From positions 179,648,556 to 179,712,555 of the forward strand of contig CP136067.1 of assembly GCA_032622095.1 (NCBI GenBank): a DNA stretch of 64,000 nt. The letters run 5' to 3'. Every line of letters begins with the position of its first letter. Position 1 is the first letter of the stretch. Below the pieces are notes generated by a model. That model was not told the DNA's origin. It did not search any database and saw only the letters and a list, made by a program, of their open reading frames with translations. Positions 1-11,729 of the stretch are shown here, piece by piece. The translations under genes and the position numbers were made by a program. This DNA comes from Siphonodentalium dalli. Its lineage: Eukaryota > Mollusca > Scaphopoda > Gadilida > Siphonodentaliidae.

Positions 1-3000
1 CGTGGTAGTTTCCTTTTGGAATGATGATTAATTATTGAATGTAAAGCAGAAACTGAAGTGCCCACCCTATCTGTGTAAATACTAGTTATATTTCCAGAAT
101 TTTCAACACTCTCCGTGACAATAAACCATACACGTATGTCGTAATACTGATTATACTGTCAAGAAACACTTATCTCTTCAACAGAATAGTACCCTATCTC
201 ACTAGATCGAAGAGACTGTACGTCGTACATTTTATTTAGTACTAATTTTCATGGTGCTCCCAAACCGGCTTCTTAGTAGACAATTATGTTCAAATTACTT
301 CAATCGAAACTTTACAACATGAATATGTACCACGCAATACACACTATTAGTTGTCAGTATCTTGTTGTTTGAAATTATGTTACCATTGCCACCCACATAC
401 TTGCGCTTAATATCAGGTCATCAGCGTTTACAGTTATTAGTTCTGCTTTATCATTCACTCAATGTTGCTATTTATGGTTTTGTATGCAGCAGATATGTGT
501 AACATTAGGGAGAATGGGTAAACGCGGCGATGCGGTTGCAGAAAAGGTCGTACGTTTCGTTTCGCGTATATGTGGGCTTAGTGCATTTAAGTGCACATAA
601 TTTCCATGTATAAAGACAGTCTCTGTCATAGAGTATGTAGGCAAATTGGGTTATGTTGAGAATTTATTGAAGATAGTCTATTGTAATCCTTTGTATTTTG
701 ATAAATTGCGTTCATGGTATACCACCATGTATTTGTGTGATAAAAATGAAATATTCGTGTTTAATCACTTGACCGGAGGAAACTATGACTACTATTTTAA
801 GACACGGACAATAGGATCTACACATTTTACCTAGTACCATATGAATAGCTCTCATACTGTTCTATAGTAGTGAATTTTGACAGACTGTGTGTTGCAGATT
901 CAAAAATAAATGATTATCGGTCACATTCGTGAGACTGTTTTCATTACATATATTTCTGCTTCTAGAAAAGGTCACACAATGAGTACACCCCTATTAGATC
1001 ACATTTAACTGTTTTAATACACATATATTACACGATTCAAGATAAACAGTACAGATAAAACTGCGTTATTCTTCTATTTCTTGGCGCCCAAAAAGTCCAC
1101 ATTCAATCGTTGTATGAGACCTGGCTTTCGGTTGCTCTTCGCGAGATACATTAGATATAATTCTTACATACTATTATTAGTAGCTCCCCTTATACTCTGA
1201 AATCATTCTTCCTCGTATAATTCGACGGCCTGTTCGTTCTTGTATAACCAGCTATTAAATTTTCCGCAAATTGTAAATTTCATTCGATTTTGTCCATTTT
1301 GGCGGCCATTTTGGACAGACATTCTACCGATATGGTTTACGACTAAGGATTGTTTGTGTGGATTTTATTGTATTACTAATTTGGTATTTGTTGGCGCACC
1401 TACCACCGAAATTCAGGATTTTTATATACCAACTGCCATCATGGACGCCATCTTGTATTACAGAAAATGCTCAAAGCGGATTTTAGCGGATTTTGGTTAT
1501 GTTATAGAGGATATATTCCTCTTCAAAATGGAATAGAAACCAACTTAGTCCAAATTTTTTCTAGGTTGATCCTAAAATTTTAGTTTATCGACCAGACTAA
1601 TAGTAGATCGAGTAAGTGCGTTTGGGCCAGGATTGAGAAGAACGTTGCCAGCTTTCACTAATAAACCTTTTCACTATTTCATAAATTTCACGACATTATT
1701 CTGATAAAGGTACAGGTGTTGATCAAGATCAATTTATCGCGACATTGATGGAATTTTGCTAAAGTTAACATGAGCACTGAAATTCATGCTATAAAAAATA
1801 TATTTGGGGAATGTGCAGTCGCTCTTCGACAATAATACTTCGCAACAATGAGGAGGCCTATGCAATCATTTGGTGTATTGTAACCTATAGTGAAAGTAAT
1901 TGTCGTTTTTAAGATTTCTGCTTTGGAACAAGTCCCGTGCTCATGATCCCCATAAAACAAATTGGAAACATAAAGCACGCGATACGGCAGAGTATTTGGC
2001 CCGGGAGCCGTCCAATAAAATAAAAATTAACCACTCTGATTCCATTTCTGCTTCTCGTTGTAGAACCGAAATTGCCATTTTCGACCTGCTTTGGGGCCCA
2101 TGGATGTCCCTTTAATGAACATATATGTGACCATATTGTTGGGCGCTCGACAACCTATATGAACGCCAACGCAGATTTTAGTGGGTTTGAGCACGACATG
2201 GGAGTAAAGCGTGGCGTCTTTATGGACTGTATACTCTAAAATATGATGCCAAATCGGACCAGTATCGGGTCAAACGAAGTTGAATTGTCTTTTAAGATGA
2301 CAGGTTTACAAAAATGCCTACTCTGAAAGTTTGCAGAAATAATTTGACGATCCAACGAGCCCAAATTTCCGCCAATAAATGTATTCTTGTGAATGGACAA
2401 TTTTGGTTTTCTGTCGATTTATTTCTTCTAAAATTGGGTATGTGTGCCCAATGGGAAACCTATGTGCGCCTAATTCGCCTAGCGAACTGTATGGCACATT
2501 TTCTTGAAGTGGTATCTACAATCTATCAGAATACGTCGTTATTGTTTACTTTGTCAAAATGCAGCTAAAATGAAAAAAATTACATTCAAATCAAGGTAAT
2601 TTTTTAGCACATTCAGATATGGGCGGCGGCAGAAAAAGGGTTAATAAATTAAGAACACAGCTGTTTCGAATCAAATTAATTTATTTTGACGTGGGTATAT
2701 AAATGGACGCAATTTATTATCGTTTGGGCGACTTTCTTATCGTTCCAGGGATCACTATAGGTTATACTACACCAAATACAAATTAGTAGAGTGATTTCCC
2801 CTGGCACCCCCCAAGCTAGGATCAGCATACAAAAATCCTGGCAGCTGAATGGTCAATGATACATGGATGAAAAGTGCACGAAAAGGTGCACAAACGTGTT
2901 TCCCGACGAGAAACATCAAATATAGCTCATGGAGAACGGTTACGGCTGTCAAATTGGCGAATAATTTATGGAGCTAGGGGTTGGTGTTTTTATCAATGTC

Positions 3001-4068
3001 ATTTTTTCTCATTTTAAGGGTAGTGTGACGTTTGTCAAAACTGCAGTGTGACGCAATTCGTTGACAAGTACTTTTGTGCACATTTCCGTGTTTCTAAAAG
3101 GACGTTCTTTAATTTTGATACTAATGCAGGGTCACCCCTTTCCTGAGAATACAGGCCAGCGGGCTCTGTTAACACTGAGGCCTATGCAAATCATTTTGTG
3201 TATTGTAACAAGGAAAGCGAACGTAGTGCGTGGAATGACAAGAAGCTAAGTGAACCCAGGAATTTAGCTTCGTTCCCTGTATACTTACTGCACACTTATA
3301 TAACTGTTCTCCGATATAGGTCGTAACATTAATCATTAATGAGCAATCCAAAAGTTGAAAAAGTATTGTGTACATTCTAATTTATCAAGTTTTAGAATCC
3401 GGTTATCTGTCCATGCATATATATGGAACTAGCCGATATGAGATATACGGTCAGTAATTCAGACAAATTCAGATATATATGTGACGAATTTCTTAATTGA
3501 ACGCTTATACGCGGGGAGGTCATCTGTATAGTAGTGCTTTCTATGTCGTCCTAAAATGACAGGTGTATATACCGTTATTAATTAATTTCCTGCTTGTTAG
3601 ATGTTCCAAACTCATACATTGTACTTTCTGCGGTCAGAATTGGTACAAGTTCTGATTTAAACGGTTAAAATCCCAAAATGGCGGTGTATGTTGTATGCTT
3701 ATCTTCGGTTTGAAATTGAAGCCAATGATTCTCAGTGTTACAGACGAGTGCAGTTCAAAAATAGGAGTGGAAAACTTTTTGGGTGCGCGTCACTCTTCCA
3801 TACTCTTAAAGCTACTGGCCCTCATGTTGTCAGGAAAATGTTTGTTTGCCCGATTAGAAATCATATATGTTTTCTTCACAGAAACAGCAATGCTCCCACG
3901 CACGGAACACGTGATAGATATACGGCATATCGATTGGTTATCGTATCTCGATGGCGCGAGTTGATATATCGCTGTTTCTGTGTCAAACTGTGCGCGTTGA
4001 CATCTTACAAATATAAAAGTGGCATCGATCATGTTAAATGCGTACGGGATAATAATATACCGCGCTTA
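1..4068. other. No gene or recognisable element
   Basis: I see only short chance open frames, none with a recognisable domain. The longest (3688-4092, 134 codons, plus strand) overlaps other frames of similar length and runs into a dispersed repeat. One short similarity stands out: 1850-1886 and 3170-3210 share a diverged stretch around GGCCTATGCAA and TGTATTGTAAC, which looks like two old copies of the same repeat. Confidence 0.6.
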
Positions 4069-4069
4069 T

Positions 4070-4262
4070 CATCCAATATTGATCAACTATGATTTTCCGG
4101 GTACAAGAATGCTTAGAAAATGATGACCACCAATCGATGTAAACGCTCTTGTTTTTCTTTTGCTGCACCCAATCAAATCCATAATGCCGAGAATTAAAAC
4201 CATTCCGTATGTGCACTTAATGTGTATCCATTCATGACATTTTACGTCATGTTTTTTCCGAA
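4070..4262 (+). repeat. Dispersed repeat, copy 1 of 2
   Basis: This segment reappears in the same orientation at about 6550-6742. Shared blocks include CAACTATGAT, CCGGGTAC, AGAATGCTTA, AATCGATGT, CCAATCA and TCCATAATGC. The copies differ by scattered substitutions and small indels, so the duplication is not recent. Class unknown. Confidence 0.7.
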
Positions 4263-4452
4263 ATATTGGTGAATGGTGTATTGATTTCAAGGTTAGGAGA
4301 GTGCCAACGAATTTCTAACTGCACATTCGGCGCAAACATTTCTTATGTACACGGGCCTACCCCGTGAGTGAATATCGGATGTTTCTCTGAATAATTTCAT
4401 ATGGCAATCATGGTGGTAGCGCTCATCCTATGCGACCAAATCAATTGCATGC

Positions 4453-4900
4453 TAAGGGTCAATCCACACCGGACGCGAGCGCGCGATTTTTACGGCTGTT
4501 TTCTGTCGTCCGTAGCGGTTCAATGCGCGCGATTTTTATATTCACACCGAAAGCGACTGGATCGCTTCGTCGCGCGCGATGTTTAGGTAGATAATTGTTT
4601 GAGTGCATCATTTACAGGCAGGTCACAAATACAGTGTATATGGACATTTTATTCAGAATTGGCTAAACATGTACATGTAAGAGTTTTTCAAACTCATTTA
4701 ATTATCAAATATAGTATGTCAAGTGGAATGGTGCACGGGTTTCCTAAATTAACACAGCAATTGCGTTTAATTGAATTTAATTATATAATTCCAGGTTTTT
4801 TATCGGGGGGAGGGGGATTGTGGGAAAAGTGACTTCACAAGCTTGGGATGGATTGGGACCGTTATAATCGCGCGCTCGCGTCCGGTGTGGACTGACCTTA
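4453..4900. mobile_element. Short inverted-repeat element (MITE-like, ~440 bp)
   Basis: The left end (4456-4490) and right end (4863-4897) are inverted copies. They share the core CCACACCGGACGCGAGCG, present on the right as CGCTCGCGTCCGGTGTGG. The left flank is TAA and the right flank TTA, compatible with a decayed 3-bp TWA target duplication as in PIF/Harbinger elements, but a TA duplication is equally possible. The subterminal left region repeats GCGCGCGATTTTTA. There is no coding capacity. Confidence 0.7.
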
Positions 4901-5045
4901 AGTACTGTTTCCTGTTTCACCCCACTCGTCGTTACGTTTACGACACCGTGTCCCGAAGCTTTCAATGAATGTCAAGGTGTCGACCTCACACACTTGTCTT
5001 ATCTTTTCTGAAGGTAGGTTCAGTTGTCTATCGGCTACCTTCCCA

Positions 5046-5345
5046 CTTAAAGGGGTACTGTACGATTTTGAGCCACGAATGAGTGCAAAATACACTCATG
5101 TGTTCTATGAATGCTGCAAACAATTGTTAACATGGGAATTATAATGAAACTTAATTTAAGACTCCAGTCATAAACTCACTTTCATTATAAGTGCAATGTT
5201 GTTTGCATCGTTCATAGAGCACACAAGTGTATTTTGGACTAATCCATGGCTTACATTTATTCATTTGTTGCATATATTCTGTTGAGTATAAAAGGAGATG
5301 GTCCCATAAATGGCCGGATTTAAGGTACCGTCCCTCTTTTAGAAA
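5046..5345 (+). repeat. GGTACTGTAC-type dispersed repeat, copy 1, with inverted arms
   Basis: The family carries GTTGAGTATAAAAGGAGATG, then CCCATAAA(T/A)(G/A)GCCGGATTTA and a GGTAC-type end. Other copies lie at 7150-7382, 29922-30110 and, inverted, 37541-37722. At this copy the two arms (5050-5150 and 5163-5345) are partly inverted repeats of each other, both holding the ATGAGTTTATGACT / GTGCTCTATGAA blocks. Class unknown. Confidence 0.65.
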
Positions 5346-5766
5346 CATGCAGTGGATCTTGAAAATTTTACGCGGAATCATATCAATCATTCTGGCAACA
5401 CTACTAGCTCTTTTCTTGCTCTTTATGGTACTTGGTCGAATATAATTTTTGTTTGTGACAAGGCGCTGGAATTTTGAACCAACAACTGGTTCATCTCAGT
5501 TCGCAACCAGATTATCACAAGGTTCGTGCCTCGACTGCCAAGTGTCAATATTTGGGTAGGGTCTTATAGTTCCACCTGACATTTGCAGAATTTCTCCATA
5601 TATTTTTGTTCAAAGAAAGGAGTTGTTGGATTTATTTCCTGACGGAAACTTGATGATCGGAAAATGACACAATGAATATCCCAAAATCTGTTCAAAACGG
5701 TTTAAATAGTATGCAATGCTTTTAGTTCATGTGAAATTATCAGAACTACATGTATCGTGGCATGAA

Positions 5767-6152
5767 TTAACCCTTTACCCAACAAACCGGCCAAAACCGG
5801 CCAAATAAAGCTTCAACAGCCTAAAATATCTTCGGTCTGTCTCAATAGAACCATACAAATATGGATATCATTGACCACATTGTGATGGTTACAGTTATGC
5901 CCTGTGCCAATGCATTCTCTTATATATGCGAGTCGACCATAGGTCGCCTCGCATATATAAGAGAATGCATTGGCCTAAAAAAATCTTTTTTTTAACACTT
6001 TTTACCATTTTTTCTTACATTCTTTAACAATTCTATAATTTTTAATGTGTTAAGCCAATGCATTCTCTTATATATGCGAGACGACCTATGGTCGACTCGC
6101 ATATATAAGAGAATGCATTGGCACAGGGCCCTTCTGTTGGGTAAAGGGTTAA
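5767..6152 (+). mobile_element. TTAA-flanked MITE, family P1, copy 1 (piggyBac-like)
   Basis: The element starts TTAA-CCCTTTACCCAACA and ends TGTTGGGTAAAGGG-TTAA. TTAA duplication next to CCC/GGG ends is the hallmark of piggyBac-type elements (established for the family; assignment here is inference). It has no coding capacity. It contains two 69-bp palindromes (5906-5974 and 6054-6122) that are inverted copies of each other, separated by an A/T-rich spacer with TTTTTACCATTTTTTCTTAC. Confidence 0.85.
5906..5974 (+). repeat. 69-bp palindromic module
   Basis: The arms GCCAATGCATTCTCTTATAT and their complement enclose a GACCATAGGTC-type centre. The stem continues to a three-base loop (ATA) with one conserved T.C mismatch. 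Its exact reverse-complement form occurs at 6054-6122, with one substitution (GAGACG instead of GAGGCG). Further copies start at 31711, 31921, 34284, 34431, 38154, 38304, 52140, 60839, 60987, 63211 and 63430. Confidence 0.9.
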
Positions 6153-6549
6153 ATAGTAATACAACAAGTATGCCAGAAAATCCGTCCGTGCTTCATTGTC
6201 ACCGTAAGATATCAAGAGAAGTCGATTATTGGCATATGAAGAGCAAAAACAAATCATATTAACAAGCCTTCGCAAGAGCGTTGATCACAATGAGATAAAA
6301 TGTCGATCTAATGCAATGAAAGCACGCAGTTAACCAAAGGCAGCATGTGGCAGCGTTTGGTAGTAATGGTGAACTCAAAAAGCTAAACTCGGATTTTAGG
6401 GACTTTTCGTGACGCATCCGCGATGTTATGACTTAAATAATGTAAAAAAATAGCTTTCTCTGATTTATTTCTTTACTTTGCCCCTCTCGCGTCTAGTGTC
6501 CCTGGACTATGCACAAACGCACGAGCTCATAAATATAGCACGTTTTAAT

Positions 6550-6742
6550 ATCATTCAACATTGCTCAACTATGATTATCCGGGTACCAGAATGCTTAACA
6601 AATGAAGACTATATACTAATCGATGTGAACGCTTGTTTTCTCTTGATGCGCCCAATCACATCCATAATGCGGAGCATTAAATTTCATCTGTGCATGCTTG
6701 TTCTAATTCGTGGCATTTTGCGTCATGTTTTATGAAACGCTA
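6550..6742 (+). repeat. Dispersed repeat, copy 2 of 2
   Basis: Diverged same-strand copy of 4070-4262. The duplicated unit ends near GCATTTTGCGTCATGTTTTATG, matching CATTTTACGTCATGTTTTT in copy 1. No inverted ends or target duplication were found. Confidence 0.65.
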
Positions 6743-7149
6743 GGGGATTGCCCGTCAAAATTGTCGGTTGACAAACATGACATGCAGGAATATCGTGCGA
6801 CCAGTTAGTAAATTATTAGTATCCCTTCGCGTCATTAAAAGTAATTATTAGTCACCTGGGGTAAACCGCGCCTATTGCATGACACTCTCCGAATAAATTT
6901 ACCATCTATATTCTAAGCTGATAATAAACGGCCTTTAATACTAATAAATATTTCCTCTTTAAGTCAGTTAATGTCAACGGCACCTATCCAGTGACGTTGT
7001 CCGTGTCATGTTACCCATGTGCGCCAATTTCCCCAAAGATCTTCTGAGATGCCGATAAGCGCTCTCTATTGCTCATTCAATTTATTAGTCCCCTTTAAGT
7101 GGTCATCTGAGGTCGAAGGCGCCTACCCCATGACACCACCTGATCATGT

Positions 7150-7382
7150 GGACATAGGACTTGACTCCAGTCATAAACTCATTTTCATTGTAATTAACAT
7201 GTTGTGTGCATCGTTCATAGACAACATGAGTGTATTTTACACTAATCCATGACTCAAATTCATTCATTTGTTGCATATTATGTTGAGTATAAAAGGAGAT
7301 GCTCCCATAAATAGCCGGATTTAGTGTACAGTATCCCTTTAAGAGGTGACAAAAACATTGGATTTAGTGTACAGTACCCATT
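7150..7382 (+). repeat. GGTACTGTAC-type dispersed repeat, copy 2
   Basis: Matches 5163-5345: CCAGTCATAAACTCA, CATCGTTCATAGA, AATTCATTCATTTGTTGCAT and TGAGTATAAAAGGAGATG all recur. The GTACAGTA(T/C)CC(C/A) end is present twice, at 7336-7346 and 7368-7378. The second lies directly against the TTAA that begins the next element. Confidence 0.7.
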
Positions 7383-7496
7383 AAAGGCACGGGCGGCGTT
7401 CTTTGCAGAACTATTCATATTTGTTCAATTCGCCATCAACAGAAGGAATATTCAAATATATATAGTTTTGTTCATAACCAGCGCGTATATATAGTA

Positions 7497-10486
7497 CTAG
7501 CAGGGTTACCCGGCGTTGCTCAGGTTAAAGTGATGTGAAAACCCTCTTCATATATTGTGGATATATGGTGGGAATAGAGGATACTCTTGTTCAAAGCATT
7601 ACACATATTCTCATAAATTATATATCCAAATAGCATCACAAAACACGATTCTTACACACGGAATATAAGTAGTAGCTCACCTTGTCGGATCGGAGCCATT
7701 GTCATTTTGTTTATCGCGATTAATCCGTCCCACCAATACAGAACTATTTATTTATTTACAACTGCGTATACTGCAGACGTTATAACATGAACACCATAAA
7801 CACATTAGTTCGCAAAAATAAAAGATGACAATTGGGTTTTACATAGAGATGTACCAATCAATATAATGGGGTTGACAACGATTTTGAGGACACCTGGTTA
7901 TCATATCTCCATGAAGATACAGATGTTTTAAAGAAATGTCCAGGTGCTCCTCTGTTCATTGTGCTATATACTGGCTAATTATTCTCAGCTTAAAAGAAAT
8001 ATTGCTATGCAGCTATATCAGCTACATGTGCCTGACACAGAGCGAGATTTTGTTGAGTTGTTTATCTCAGGCGATGAGTGTGCTATAACATGAAAGATAT
8101 CCTCTGTATATTGGGCAGATATAACATTGTCAGATGGCAGTATTGAAGGATCCTGAAAAGGCATGCCACAGACTCCGTTTTCTTTTATCTCAGAAGAAAT
8201 TATATTTGACGGCACACTGTGACCACGATTGTTGAACAGGCCTTCTATACATTTCCATATCTCTTGTAACTTTTTTATGAAAACTATATTGAATGGGGCA
8301 GACTCAATTGTGCTATAATATTAACATGAGCTATTGTATTGTAACATATTGTATAATATTGTAACATGCACCATTATCTTCCTCGTAAAAAGTTACCACT
8401 GTTAGAACGCCTTGGTGCCAACTCGATTGTACCCCGTGAAGTTATATATAAAACACATACAGACAGACATATACATGTATTTGCAAATATATCTAGGCAC
8501 CAAATGTGACGTTTTTAACACGCACGATTTGATTCCTCGAATAATTTGAGAAGAATGTGTATGAATTTGATGTTAATTGGAACTAAACGTATTTTTATCA
8601 GTTGTGGTGACCCCACCCGTCCCTATGTAGGACTCAAGCGGCGCCACATTTGACAAACTTAGACTCATTATTGTGATGAATATAAAATTATATAAAATTA
8701 TTGAACATTGGCGAGTATACAAATTCGTATCAAATTTAGGGCCCCCATATATCTCACCCAAATGGCATATTTAAACCACACGATTAGATTTCTCGTATCA
8801 TGGAGAAGAATATGTATCAGTCTGGTGGAAATCGGCGCTAAACATATTGTTTATCCATGTTTGTGTCTCACCATCTGTGGACCCCTGTCTCGAATGGCAC
8901 CACTTTTGACATCTTTAAACCACACAATTAGACCCCTGATATCATGGAGATAAATATATATAATTAAGTTTGGTGATAATAGGCGACTAAGCAATTTTTT
9001 GTATCAGATTTAGATCCCCACCCACACCATCTCTCAGACAAACAGCACCAATGTAGCGTCTTTAAATTACATGATTTGATTCCTCGTATCATGGATAAGA
9101 ATGTGTATCAATTTGGTGGAAATTGGCGCTAAAATTACTGTGTATCAATTGTGGTGCCCCTCTCCTTTTCGGTGCACCCCTGACTCGAATGACGCCACTT
9201 TTAACAGTTTTAAGCCCACCATTAGACTCCTCATACCATGTGGATGATTTTGTATAAGTTTGGTAGCAATCAGTGACTAAACAAATTCTTATTAAATTTA
9301 GTGCCTACCCGTACCCAATCTCACATCCAAACGACACCAATTTGTTGTCTTTAAATCACACAATTAGATTCCTTGTAGCATGGAGAAGAATGTCTATTAA
9401 TTTGGTGGAAATCGGCGCTAAAATAGTTTTATCAGTGCACCCCTGACTCGAATGGCCCTACTTGTGACAGCTTGTGGCATCCTTAAACCACACAATTAGA
9501 CTACTGATATCATGGAGATGATTATTGACAAGTTTGGGAAACCAATTTTGATCAAATTTAGTGCCCACTAACCCCCATCTCTCACACAAACAGCATCAAC
9601 ATGGCGTTTTTAAATCACACGATCAGACTCCTCGTATTATGGGTAAGAATGCGTATCGCATTGGTGGAAATTGGCGCTAAAATGATTGCGTATCAAATTG
9701 GGTGCCCCTCTGCCTTTCAGTTCAACACTGACTCGAATGACGTAATGTTTGACAGATTTAAGCCACAACATTAGACTCCTCATACCATGGGGATGACATT
9801 GTATAAGTGTGGTGGCAGTCGGCGACTAAACCCATTCTTATCAAATTGAGTGTCCCTCCCACCATCTTTCATCTAAACGACAGCAATTTGGAATCTTTGA
9901 ATCGCACAATTAGATTCCTTGCACCATGGGGAAGAATATATATCAATTTGGTGGAAATCGGTGCTAAAATTAATTTTATCAATTTTTGGTGCTCCTCTCC
10001 CCATCCGTGCATCCCTGGCGCGAATGGCGCCACATTTGACATACTTAAACAACACTATTAGATTCCCCATATCATTGAAATGATTATATAGAAGTTTAGT
10101 GGCAATCGGCGGCAAACATTTTTTCTACCCCACCCCCTTTTCTGCCCCTGACAACAGCGTCACTTTAGAAGATTCTAACCCACACCATTATCTTTCCCGT
10201 AAAAAAGTTACCCCTAGTAGACCGTTTGGTGCCATCTAGATGGTCCCTCGGCGCTAAACTTAGTTTATCAATTTTGGTGCCCCTCTTCCCTTCCGTGCAC
10301 CCCTGACTCGAAATGCGCCACTCTTGACAATTTTTGTTCTGCCCTCCCCCATTTTCTGCCCCTGACAACAACGGCGTCACTTTAGAAAATCCTAACCCTC
10401 ACCATTATCTTTCTCGTAAAAAGTTACCCCTAGTAGACCCTTTTTGTGAATTTCTAGACAGACAGACAGACATTCGCAAATATAGA
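7497..10486 (+). repeat. TACTAG-type repeat, copy 1 (nested)
   Basis: It begins TACTAGCAGGGTTACCCGG and closes with the (ACAG)n tail GACAGACAGACAGACATTCG. A similar internal ending with CAGACAGACATATACATG occurs at about 8460, so two units may be concatenated. Similar architecture occurs at 28524-29162 and, inverted, at 26360-26845. Repeats with this kind of start and ACAG-rich end are familiar from invertebrate genomes; I cannot assign a class. Confidence 0.6.
8520..10400 (+). repeat. Diverged ~145-bp tandem array, about a dozen units
   Basis: The motif TTTAAA(C/T)CACACAATTAGA recurs at about 8770, 8915, 9062, 9205, 9350, 9482, 9610, 9755, 9900 and 10045. Each is followed by a (CTCGTA)TCATGG block, a GGTGGAAATCGGCGCTAAA block or its variant, and CCCTGACTCGAATGGCG. 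Two unit types alternate for much of the array, giving a higher-order period near 290 bp. Units are clearly diverged, so the array is old. Confidence 0.85.
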
Positions 10487-10854
10487 TATAAGATATTGTT
10501 GTCAAGATGTACGATTGTGTACGTAAACAACAACCTGCTCGTGTTACATGAGTTTTGCTTATGTTTACATAACACAGAGCAATTTTATTGGTTAATCACA
10601 CACCCCACACACACACATGATATAAACGCTCTTTATTATTTTCATACCAGGAAAACTTTAACAAATAACGTTCTTTATGTTTACCATATCCGGATTTAAA
10701 CAAAAGCCAGGTTCTGTAACGTTTTTTTGCTTTTGTTTTCATAACAAAGGAAAAACATTTGACAATAACATACTGTTTGTGCCATATTTCTGATTGGTGT
10801 AAGAACACAAGTATACCCACCGCCAACGCCGCCCGTATCTTTAAGACATGGATG

Positions 10855-11261
10855 TAGTGTGTGGGATACGGCGCTGTGATCTTTCGAGCATATTGTGTGA
10901 ACCTCAAGGAGCGGTTCTCATTAATGTGCCCCCAGCTACCATATCCCCATATCAACCAACAACGCACATAGCCAGTACATTCATTTCTTATATTTAGATA
11001 GCTTTTTGGTGATTTATTCCCATAAAAAACTGAGGGAATTCCAATTTATTTTCACAAAATATGCCGATAATGTTAGGCTATCACACGCAGCACAATAAGT
11101 CAGCCCAATATAAGATGTCCAAACAATTAGCAACGATAACGTGATCGATAAAAAAAAATTGGCTTCAGATGCAATTCGGCTGAACTTTGAAAAGCACGCC
11201 CAATTGTTCTGCTGACAGATTTTAGTGATTATGTCAGATTAGGTCAACAATATATGACGTC
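10855..11261 (+). repeat. Dispersed repeat R, copy 1 (left part)
   Basis: Shares TTCTTATATTTA-ATAGC, TTATTTTCACAAAAT-TGCCGA, ACGCAGCACA, AACGATAACGTGATCGATA and the ATGACGTC block with copies at 35970-36365 and 48470-50110. Here it is split by the retroposed insert at 11262-11716. Confidence 0.75.
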
Positions 11262-11716
11262 AGAAGCAAACAAACCATGATGTATCAAAATATCGTTCCC
11301 ACCAAAACCCAAGTTTACCTCTCAAACTCACAAGTATTGACCAGAGGAATAAGTGCCGAGAAACCGCCGAGTTGATCCACCAGAAAGGGAAAAAACTTAT
11401 TTCAACATCAATCAAAATCCTATTATACTCAGCAAAGAGCTATATATACACAATTAATATCTTATAAGCATTGAACCTACCGATATTAGCTCTTTGACTA
11501 AACCTATGTCTAACATAGCTTGCGGGACCCATACCAGAAACGTGTATAATTATAAACTTGTCGCGATGAGTGAAAGAGCATGTGAGCGAAAGGATGTATG
11601 CAAGTTACTGATAGCCTGGGGATGAAAGAGTTAGTGTGGGATCTTTTTTTGCAAATCTTGTTACAATATTTATATACATTTAATCTTGATCAATAAAAAC
11701 TTTTTAAAAAATAAAA
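11262..11716 (+). mobile_element. PolyA-tailed retroposed insert of unknown source (455 bp)
   Basis: The insert is flanked by a 13-bp direct repeat AATATATGACGTC (11249-11261 and 11717-11729). It ends in an A-rich tail preceded by ATCAATAAAAACTTTTT. Copies of repeat R at about 36220 and 49970 read straight through the target as CAACAAT(T/G)TGTGACGTCG, giving paralogous empty sites. The cargo has no long open frame. It could be the 3' end of a LINE, a SINE, or a processed transcript copy; nothing in it identifies the source. Confidence 0.75.
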
Positions 11717-11729
11717 AATATATGACGTC

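Larger units (their letters stand above)
7381..10844. mobile_element. TTAA-bounded element with GGGCGGCG inverted ends, carrying a nested repeat
   Basis: The left end reads TTAA-AGGCACGGGCGGCG. The right end is the inverted form, CGCCGCCCGTATCT-TTAA. The outer parts (7385-7496 and about 10490-10830) match, in reverse, the two halves of the element at 21598-22447, so the family is supported by two copies. The middle (about 7497-10486) is a separate repeat. TTAA at both ends suggests a piggyBac-type target, although the ends lack the usual CCC start. Confidence 0.7.

Noticed and set aside
3688-4092. 134-residue open frame
   Set aside because: No motif, overlapping frames, and its 3' end enters a dispersed repeat.
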